From JAKFEW01 sp036675505 (GTDB lineage Bacteria > Cyanobacteriota > Sericytochromatia > S15B-MN24 > JAQBPE01), in assembly GCA_036675505.1 (NCBI GenBank), contig JAKFEW010000092.1, positions 1 to 64,000 on the forward strand: a stretch of 64,000 bases of DNA. The letters run 5' to 3'. This document shows, piece after piece, positions 57,841 to 64,000 of the stretch (the stretch's first letter is position 1; every line of letters starts with the position of its first letter). The notes beneath the pieces are model-generated. The model ran no database searches. It had not been told where the DNA came from and saw only the letters and a program-made list of their open reading frames with translations. A program made the translations under genes and the position numbers.

Positions 57841-58839
57841 TCAGCCCAGGCCCGCGCCGCGCACGGCCGCGTAGGCCATCACCGCCAGGCCCAGGAAGCC
57901 GAGGAGGCCCGCGGCGATCGCCCGCCAGCCCGAGCGCTTGAGCATCGCCCAGTCCGTGTTCAGGCCCATCGCGGCCATCGCCACCGCCATGAGGAAGATG
58001 CTTCCCTGGGTCAGGGCGCCCTGCGCGGCCGCCGGCAGCCAGCCCAGGCTGTTCACGCCGCCCACCGCCAGGAAGCCGATCACGAACCACGGGATCGGCG
58101 GCTCCTTCCAGGAATACCGCACGTGCCCGCCTTCGCCAGCCGTCGCGCGGCGGTGGGCCCAGCCGACCACCAGCAACGCCGGCGCGAGCAGCACCACGCG
58201 GGTCAGCTTGACCATGGTCGCCATGTCGCCGCTCTCGGGCCCCCAGGTGAAGGCGGCCGCGACCACCTGCGCCACCTCGTGCAGCGTCGAGCCCGTGAGC
58301 ACGCCGAGCGCCCGCGGCGAGAGGCCCAGGAAGGGGCCGACCAGCACGTAGGCGAACACGCCGAGCGTGCCGATCAGCCCCATGAGCGCCACGCCCAGCG
58401 TGGTGTCCTCCTCCTTGGCCTTGATGACCGTGCCGGCCGCGACCACCGCGCTCGCGCCGCAGATGCCCGTGCCCACCGCCATCAGGATGCTGAGGTCGCG
58501 TGGCAGCCCCATCTTCATGGCCAGCCAGGCCAGGCCGGCGATGCCCACCACCACGACCGCGAGATCGAGCGCCAGCACGCCGGGGCCGGCGGTGGCGACG
58601 AGGCCGTAGTTCAGGCGCGCGCCCATGAGCACGATGCCGAGGCGCAGCAACGTCTTGGCCGCGAACTTGATGCCGGGCCCCGACCCCGCGGGCACGCCGA
58701 GCGTGGCCCGCCAGGCCATGCCGACCAGCAGCGCGACGCACAGCGTGCCGATCACCTTGAGCACGGGCAGCGTCGCGAGCGCGTAGCCGGCGCCGGCGAG
58801 GGCGACGGCGAGCAAGACGCCCTTCGCGAAAGGGAACAA
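57841..58839 (-). CDS. UPF0324/YeiH-family membrane transporter
   Basis: The protein has 332 residues. The start is TTG 58839, chosen because CTGGAGG lies seven bases upstream and the N-terminus FPFAKGVLLAVALAGAGYAL begins the first membrane helix; the open frame to 59004 adds a non-family extension. About ten hydrophobic helices follow. Family marks are RLGIVLMGARLNYGLVATAG, GTGICGASAVVAAGTVIKAK, GSTLHEVAQVVAAAFTWGPE and MAAMGLNTDWAMLKRSGWRA. YeiH-type proteins are putative anion (sulfate/sulfite-like) exporters, but the substrate is not settled. Confidence 0.88.
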   Translation of the reverse strand: MFPFAKGVLLAVALAGAGYALATLPVLKVIGTLCVALLVGMAWRATLGVPAGSGPGIKFAAKTLLRLGIVLMGARLNYGLVATAGPGVLALDLAVVVVGIAGLAWLAMKMGLPRDLSILMAVGTGICGASAVVAAGTVIKAKEEDTTLGVALMGLIGTLGVFAYVLVGPFLGLSPRALGVLTGSTLHEVAQVVAAAFTWGPESGDMATMVKLTRVVLLAPALLVVGWAHRRATAGEGGHVRYSWKEPPIPWFVIGFLAVGGVNSLGWLPAAAQGALTQGSIFLMAVAMAAMGLNTDWAMLKRSGWRAIAAGLLGFLGLAVMAYAAVRGAGLG

Positions 58840-58951
58840 CGGGGACCTCCAGGTGGCGAGCGGCGGATGGCCCCCATGTTTACCACGTCGTCCAGCGAGC
58901 GTGCGTCGGGCGCGACGAACGGGGGTACATGAAGGGATGCGGAGGTGGGAC

Positions 58952-61810
58952 GTGCGCCGTTCGGGGATCATGGCCATCGCCCTAGCGTTCTGCGTGGGCT
59001 GCAACTTGCAAGCACCAGCCGCTCAGCGGGGAACGGGCGCCAAGAAGGCGCGCGTGGCCGCCTCTGCGGCACCCAGAGCCGACGCGCGCCTGGCGCTCGA
59101 TGCGCCCCCACGCCCGATCGGTGAAGAAGCGATCGCCGTCAGGCTGATAGGGAAGGTGAAGCTGCTCTCGGATCATGGCGCATCCTTGATCAGCAACAAC
59201 GGCGGCGGCATCGTCGCGAACAACAGCGGCGGGCTAATCGCCAACAACGGCGGCGGCCTCGTGGCGAAGACCAAGTACGCGCTGCGGCAGGCTGAAGCAG
59301 GCGCCGAGGCGTTGCTGGCCGACGCCGACATCGAGTTCCTCGACGCGGCCGGCCAGGTGCTCGTGGACGCGGCGAACAAGCCGATCATGGCGCGCACCGA
59401 CGGCACCGGCGCCTTCACCTTCGAGGGCCGGCTGCCGGCCGAGGGCCTGGTCGCCCGCGTGCGGCTCTGGAACGGCGGCGTGCTGCTCGCGATGCTCGCC
59501 AGACACGGCGGCGGCGGGCTCACGCTCGACCTCGACACCGCCTCGACGCTCGGCGCCGGCTTCGTGCTCGAGCGCTTCGTGCAGAAGCGCCGCGAGGTCT
59601 TCGACCGGTTGCCGGCCAGCGAGGCCGACGCGCTGCGCCGCGACTTCAACGCGGCGCGGGCCCTGCTCGGCGGCCAGGTGCCCTCGTACCGGATCGCCGA
59701 CCTGGTGGCGATCGCCGACGATCTGCGCGCCCGCGACCAGGCGGTGGGCCAGCGCCTCGAGCGCATCAAGGCGCTGCTGCTCGTCGGCCAGTCGGACCTC
59801 GGCGAGGGGCGCGCCGCGACGAGCGTTTCGCTCTCGGGGGCGATCGCGGTCGCGGGTGACGCGGCGGGCGCCTTCTACATCGGCGAGATTGGCGGCGGAC
59901 GCATCCGGCGCGTCGGGCCGGATGGCAAGATTCACCGGTTCGCAGGCGGCACGGCCAGCGCCGCCGCGCTCGAGGGCCCGGTTAGCGAGGTGAGCTTCGA
60001 TGCGCCCGCTTCGCTCGCAACCGGGCCGGACGGCACGATCTGGGTGGTCGATTCGCTCGCCCACCGCCTGTTCGCGATCAAGGACGGCCAGGTGCGGCTC
60101 GTCGCGGGCTCCGGCGAGAAAAACCAGGGGGCAGTCGGCCGGCCGGGTCCCCAGGTGGCGCTGCAGGGCCCGGCGGTCGTCGCCGTCGGCCCGGACGGCC
60201 GGGTCTGGTTCGGCGAGCACACCAAGAACGACGATCGGCCAGGTCGGCTCATGTACGTCGCGGCCGACGGCACCGTGCAACAGGCAGCGGCGCCAGATGG
60301 CCACTTCCAGTTCGGCGGCCTCGCCGTGACGAACGACGGCGCCGTCTGGGCGCTCGACGCCGACCGCGATCGGGTTTGGCGCAGGCCCCTGGACGGCCCC
60401 TGGAGCGCCTTCGCCGTCACGTTCGCGACCAACGATTACAGCCGGCTGTGTGCGCTGCCGGACAATGCGGTGGCGCTCAGCGAGGAGCGCGCCCACAGCG
60501 TGATCCGCCTCGCGGCCGACGGCACCGTCTCCCCGATCGCGGGCGCCGGCGGCCCGGGCTACGCCGGCGACGGGGGCCCGGCCGCGGCGGCCCGCTTGAA
60601 CTCCCCGGCGGGGCTCTGGCTCGCGCCAGACGGCGCGCTCGTGATCAGCGACATGGGCAACGGCGTCATCCGGAAGGTGGCGCCGCCGCTCGACGGGACC
60701 GGCACGATCGCGACGATCGCGGGCACGGCCGGCGTGAGCCAGCAGGGCGACGCGCTGAGCATCGCGATCAACACGCCGGGCGGCATGACGCTGGATCGCG
60801 AGAGGCGGCTGGTGTTCAGCGAAGGCGGCGGCCACACGGTCAAGCGCCTCGACGGCGGTGCCCTCACGGTGCTCGCCGGGACGGCGAAGGGGTTCGCGGG
60901 CGACGGCGGCCCGGCCACCAACGCCAGCTTCGACACGCCGACCGGCCTCGCGTACCTGGGCGACGACCTCTACGTGCTCGATCTCGTGAACCTGCGCATC
61001 CGCAAGGTCGACGCGACCGGCCGGATCGCGACGGCGGTGGGCGTCGGCGTGCGCGGCGAGATGAAGGCCGAGCGGACGCCCGCGCTCGCCGTCCAGATGC
61101 GCCGCCCGGTTTCCTGCGCCGTTTCGCCGGACGGACGCCTCTACTGGATCGACAACGAGAACGCCCAGGTGCTGCGGCTCAACCCGGACGACACAGTCGA
61201 CCTGATCGCGGGCCGCGACCACAAGGGCGGCGACGAGGGCGACGGCGGGCCCGCCCGCGAAGCGCTGCTCAGCCAGCCGCTCGGCATCGCGTTCGACTCG
61301 AAAGGCGACCTCTACGTCGGCGACGCCGGCAACTTCCGGATCCGCAAGATCAGCGGCCTCGCGGGTCCCGATCCGCGCATCGACGCCTTCATCGGCGTGG
61401 CCGGCTTCGGCGCCCTCGCCCGCCTCTCCGAGCCGGAGCCCGCGGGGCCGGTGCCGGGCGACGAGGCCGTGCTCATGATGCCGATCGGCCTCACCTTCGA
61501 CGCGAACGACGTGCTTTACGTCGCCGAGCTCGGCACCGCGCGCCTGAACACGTTCCTGGGCAGCGCCGTCGCGCCGTTCTTGCAGGGCGTGCCCCGCCGT
61601 GGCGCGCGCATCCGCCGCGTAAAGGGCGTGCGCGAGGGCCGGCCGATGGTCGAGACGATCGCGGGCGAGGGCACCGCGATCCTGAACGAGCCCGGCACCG
61701 ACAACTCGCTGCTGATCCCATCCATGCTGCTCATCGATCCCACCAAGGGGCTCTACGTCCTCGACACCGGCAACAACGCGATCAAGCTCCTGCCGCGCGG
61801 GACGTTTTAG
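58952..61810 (+). CDS. NHL-repeat lipoprotein with NNGGG octapeptide repeat
   Basis: The protein has 952 residues. GTG 58952 is preferred because GGAGG lies just upstream; the frame opens at 58853. The signal RRSGIMAIALAFCVGC (Cys17) suggests lipid anchoring. Residues about 79-102 hold three octapeptides of the type LISNNGGG, then VAKTKY. A carboxypeptidase-regulatory-like beta domain follows (LVDAANKPIMARTDGTGAFT). From about 290 to the end is a NHL/six-bladed propeller array with repeated GYAGDGGPA/GFAGDGGPA and DMGNGVIRKV, DAGNFRIRKI. It is probably a surface binding protein. The paralogue is 12 bases downstream. Confidence 0.85.
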   Translation: MRRSGIMAIALAFCVGCNLQAPAAQRGTGAKKARVAASAAPRADARLALDAPPRPIGEEAIAVRLIGKVKLLSDHGASLISNNGGGIVANNSGGLIANNGGGLVAKTKYALRQAEAGAEALLADADIEFLDAAGQVLVDAANKPIMARTDGTGAFTFEGRLPAEGLVARVRLWNGGVLLAMLARHGGGGLTLDLDTASTLGAGFVLERFVQKRREVFDRLPASEADALRRDFNAARALLGGQVPSYRIADLVAIADDLRARDQAVGQRLERIKALLLVGQSDLGEGRAATSVSLSGAIAVAGDAAGAFYIGEIGGGRIRRVGPDGKIHRFAGGTASAAALEGPVSEVSFDAPASLATGPDGTIWVVDSLAHRLFAIKDGQVRLVAGSGEKNQGAVGRPGPQVALQGPAVVAVGPDGRVWFGEHTKNDDRPGRLMYVAADGTVQQAAAPDGHFQFGGLAVTNDGAVWALDADRDRVWRRPLDGPWSAFAVTFATNDYSRLCALPDNAVALSEERAHSVIRLAADGTVSPIAGAGGPGYAGDGGPAAAARLNSPAGLWLAPDGALVISDMGNGVIRKVAPPLDGTGTIATIAGTAGVSQQGDALSIAINTPGGMTLDRERRLVFSEGGGHTVKRLDGGALTVLAGTAKGFAGDGGPATNASFDTPTGLAYLGDDLYVLDLVNLRIRKVDATGRIATAVGVGVRGEMKAERTPALAVQMRRPVSCAVSPDGRLYWIDNENAQVLRLNPDDTVDLIAGRDHKGGDEGDGGPAREALLSQPLGIAFDSKGDLYVGDAGNFRIRKISGLAGPDPRIDAFIGVAGFGALARLSEPEPAGPVPGDEAVLMMPIGLTFDANDVLYVAELGTARLNTFLGSAVAPFLQGVPRRGARIRRVKGVREGRPMVETIAGEGTAILNEPGTDNSLLIPSMLLIDPTKGLYVLDTGNNAIKLLPRGTF
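59186..59257 (+). repeat. Three 24-bp octapeptide-coding repeats
   Basis: Three in-frame 24-bp units encode LISNNGGG, IVANNSGG and LIANNGGG. Four similar units occur in the paralogue at 62078. Confidence 0.85.
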
Positions 61811-61822
61811 GAGAACTCAGCC

Positions 61823-64000
61823 ATGACCCGTCGTTCCCTCCGCTGGCCGCTCACCGTGCTCCTCGTCTTGTCGGCGGGGTGCGCCATCCCCGCGCCGGCC
61901 AACGCGCCGCGGCCGACGCCGAAGCCGAAGGCGGCGGGCGCAGCCACGGACTCCGAGCGGCCGAACCGCCCGCTGCCGCCAGCCACGACCGAGATTTCGC
62001 GCAAGATCCCGCAGGGCGCGGGCACCGTCGTCGAGCTGACCGGCAAGACCAAGCTGATTTCGGACCACGGCGCGGGGATCGTCAGCAACAACACGGGCGG
62101 CCTGATCGCGAACAACGGCGGCGGCCTGATCGCCAACAACGGCGGCGGCATCATCGCGAACAACGGCGGGGCGCTCGTCGCCAAGACCAAGTACGGCCTG
62201 CGCCAGGCCGGGCCGGGCGCGGAGGCATTCTTGGCTGAAGCTTTCGTCGAGGTGCTGGACGGCGAGGGGCGTGTGCTCGTGAACGAGCGCGGCGAGCCGC
62301 TCGGCGCGTTCACGGACGACGCAGGCAACTACGCGTTCAAGGGCGTGCTGCCCGGCGAGAACCTCGTGCTGCGCGTGCGGCTCTTCCCCAACGGCGGCGC
62401 GCGGGCCGCGGGCGGGCAGTTGCTCGCGATCCTGCCGCGCGGCGCGACGGGCGCCGTCGATCTCGACACGGCCTCCTCGCTCGGGGCGGCCTACGTGCTG
62501 GAGCGCTTCGTGCAGAAGCGGCCCGGCGTCTTCGACAAGCTGCCGGCCAGGGAGGCCGAAGCGTTGAGGCGCGAGGCGACCGCGGCGATCGCCCAGCTGC
62601 CGCCCGGGTCGCCCACCTACGCCGTCGCGGACCAGGTGGCGGCCGCCGACGCGCTGCGTGCCAAGGCCAAGGGGCTGGATGACGCCTTCGAGCGGATCAG
62701 CGCGATCCTGGTGGCCGGCCAGAGCATCCGCGCCGGCCGGCCCGCGCGCGAGGTCGCGCTGGCCGGCCCGATGGGCATCGTGGGCGACGCCCAGGGCAAC
62801 ATCTACATCAACGAGTACACCGGCGGCCGGATCCGGGTCATGCGGCCCGACGGCACGATCGCGCTGTTCGCGGGCGGCGTGTCCACCACCGCGGGCGTCG
62901 ACGGCGACGAGGCGCTCAAGATCGGCTTCGAGACGCCCCATGCGCTCGCGCTCGGGCCCGACGGCCACCTCTATGTGGCGGACGCGCTGCGCAACCACGT
63001 GCGCCGCCTGGAGATCGGCCAGGACGGCGTCACGCGGGTGCGCCTGGTGGCCGGCGACGGCAACCGCAAGCAAGGTCCTGTGAACGTGCCGGGGCCGACG
63101 ACCAGCCTGTGGCAGCCGATGGCGCTGGCCTTCGGGCCGGATGGCCGCCTGTACATCGGCGAGCAGACCAAGAGCGCGGTTCCCGGCCGGATCCTGGCCG
63201 TCGATCCCGACGGCACGCTGCAAGAGGTGGCGGGCCCGCCGCCCGAACTGTTCCAGCATGGTCAGGTCGCCGGGCTGGCCTTCGGGCCGGACGGCGCGCT
63301 CTACCTGGCCGACGCGAACAACGACAGCGTGTACCGGCGCGCGCCCGACGGGCAATGGTCGGTGTTCGTCCACGAGAACGGCCTCAATGACTTCTCGAAG
63401 GTGCTGGTCGGTCCGGACGGGGCGGTCTACGTGACCTTGGTCGACACCCACCGGGTGCTGCGCTTCACGCCCGACGGCAAGCGCGAGGAGCTGGCCGGCA
63501 CCGGCGTGCTCGGCTACACGGGCGACGGCGGGCCGGCCGCCGCGGCGCAGATCAACATGCCGACGAGCATGTGGCTTTCGCCCGGCAACGAGCTCTTCTT
63601 CTCCGACTACGGCAACACGGTGGTGCGCGCGATCGATCTGGCCGACCCCGCGCGGCCGATCCGCACGGTCGCGGGCACCCAGTCGCTCTCGCGGCAGGGC
63701 GACGCGCTGTCGGTGCCGATCAGCAACCCGGCCGGCCTGGCGATCGATCCGCAGGGCCGCCTGGTGGTCGGCGAGACCACCAGCCACACGCTGCGGCGCC
63801 TGGAGGGCGATCGCCTCACGGTGATCGCGGGCATCGGCCTGGGCTTCGCCGGCGACGGCGGCCCCGCGTCGGCCGCCCGCTTCGACACGCCGGCGGGGCT
63901 CGCGTACCGCGGCGACGACCTCTTCGTGATCGACGCCTCGAACAACCGCATCCGCAAGATCGCGGCGGACGGCACGATCTCCACCGTGGTGGGCAACGGC
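61823..64000 (+). CDS. NHL-repeat lipoprotein, paralogue (C-terminus outside window)
   Basis: 726 codons are visible and the frame is open to the edge. AGGAGA lies eight bases before the ATG. A clean lipobox LSAGC (Cys20) follows TRRSLRWPLTVLLV. A basic Pro/Ala linker leads to four octapeptides (IVSNNTGG, LIANNGGG, LIANNGGG, IIANNGGA), then LVAKTKYGLRQAGPGAEAFL. The regulatory-like beta domain and the NHL array follow (GYTGDGGPAAAAQ, GFAGDGGPASAAR, DASNNRIRKIAADGT). Order and sequence parallel the preceding gene along the whole length, so they arose by tandem duplication and are cotranscribed. Confidence 0.88.
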   Translation, partial: MTRRSLRWPLTVLLVLSAGCAIPAPANAPRPTPKPKAAGAATDSERPNRPLPPATTEISRKIPQGAGTVVELTGKTKLISDHGAGIVSNNTGGLIANNGGGLIANNGGGIIANNGGALVAKTKYGLRQAGPGAEAFLAEAFVEVLDGEGRVLVNERGEPLGAFTDDAGNYAFKGVLPGENLVLRVRLFPNGGARAAGGQLLAILPRGATGAVDLDTASSLGAAYVLERFVQKRPGVFDKLPAREAEALRREATAAIAQLPPGSPTYAVADQVAAADALRAKAKGLDDAFERISAILVAGQSIRAGRPAREVALAGPMGIVGDAQGNIYINEYTGGRIRVMRPDGTIALFAGGVSTTAGVDGDEALKIGFETPHALALGPDGHLYVADALRNHVRRLEIGQDGVTRVRLVAGDGNRKQGPVNVPGPTTSLWQPMALAFGPDGRLYIGEQTKSAVPGRILAVDPDGTLQEVAGPPPELFQHGQVAGLAFGPDGALYLADANNDSVYRRAPDGQWSVFVHENGLNDFSKVLVGPDGAVYVTLVDTHRVLRFTPDGKREELAGTGVLGYTGDGGPAAAAQINMPTSMWLSPGNELFFSDYGNTVVRAIDLADPARPIRTVAGTQSLSRQGDALSVPISNPAGLAIDPQGRLVVGETTSHTLRRLEGDRLTVIAGIGLGFAGDGGPASAARFDTPAGLAYRGDDLFVIDASNNRIRKIAADGTISTVVGNG
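62078..62173 (+). repeat. Four 24-bp octapeptide-coding repeats
   Basis: Four in-frame units encode IVSNNTGG, LIANNGGG, LIANNGGG and IIANNGGA. DNA identity between units two and three is near total, suggesting recent expansion. Confidence 0.88.

Overview
This is a 64 kb chromosomal window from a G+C-rich bacterium with a Gram-negative-type envelope. The evidence is many lipoprotein signals, a beta-barrel-like outer-membrane protein, periplasmic proteins and good Shine-Dalgarno (SD) sites with ATG, GTG and TTG starts. A glycosyltransferase of the monogalactosyldiacylglycerol (MGDG)-synthase type and a kinase/AAA/GAF/histidine-kinase hybrid of the HstK type recall the Cyanobacteria/Melainabacteria/Sericytochromatia branch. 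That placement is an inference. I see no rRNA, tRNA, insertion sequence, prophage or CRISPR array.

Layout. 1-5.4 kb: minus-strand genes for a partial membrane protein, a small lipoprotein, hemB, glmS and a papain-like lipoprotein. 5.5-11.1 kb: alaS coupled to a solute-binding protein and a DoxX-like membrane protein, then a thioesterase and a TPR membrane protein. 11.1-16.2 kb: two adjacent minus-strand genes, a 1082-residue LysM protein and a 544-residue protein, that seem to share a helical repeat I do not recognise. 16.3-19.2 kb: a tightly coupled glycolipid glycosyltransferase, NUDT19-like Nudix and metallo-beta-lactamase operon. 19.2-23.4 kb: a discoidin/SGNH lipoprotein, a small lipoprotein, an outer-membrane protein, a membrane-anchored GH113-like protein that lacks both expected catalytic glutamates, and a Flp-like prepilin. 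23.5-28.6 kb: small hypothetical proteins, a rhomboid protease, a coiled-coil protein and a GNAT enzyme. 28.6-36.8 kb: an aminotransferase, an aldehyde dehydrogenase, a three-gene overlapping set with pilin-like C-termini, an FAD oxidase and a thiolase.

37-40.8 kb holds a Ser/Thr kinase-AAA-TPR regulator, followed by a 45-bp tandem repeat and leuS. 43.4-48.7 kb holds a lipoprotein and glcDEF (glycolate oxidase). 48.8-52.5 kb holds a LysM/NlpC-like protein, small DNA-binding and response-regulator genes, and an exported protein. 52.8-57.7 kb holds a giant HstK-type hybrid whose kinase domain lacks the whole N-lobe. 57.8-64 kb holds a UPF0324/YeiH transporter and two tandem NHL-repeat lipoproteins with an octapeptide Asn-Gly repeat, the second cut by the window edge.

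The best leads for something undescribed are the shared helical repeat (11-16 kb), the GH113-like pseudoenzyme beside the prepilin, the N-lobe-less hybrid kinase, the paired NHL lipoproteins, and a 22-bp inverted repeat present near both kinase genes. Start codons were moved from the longest open frame wherever an SD site or signal peptide argued for it. Most long antisense frames are by-products of the base composition.
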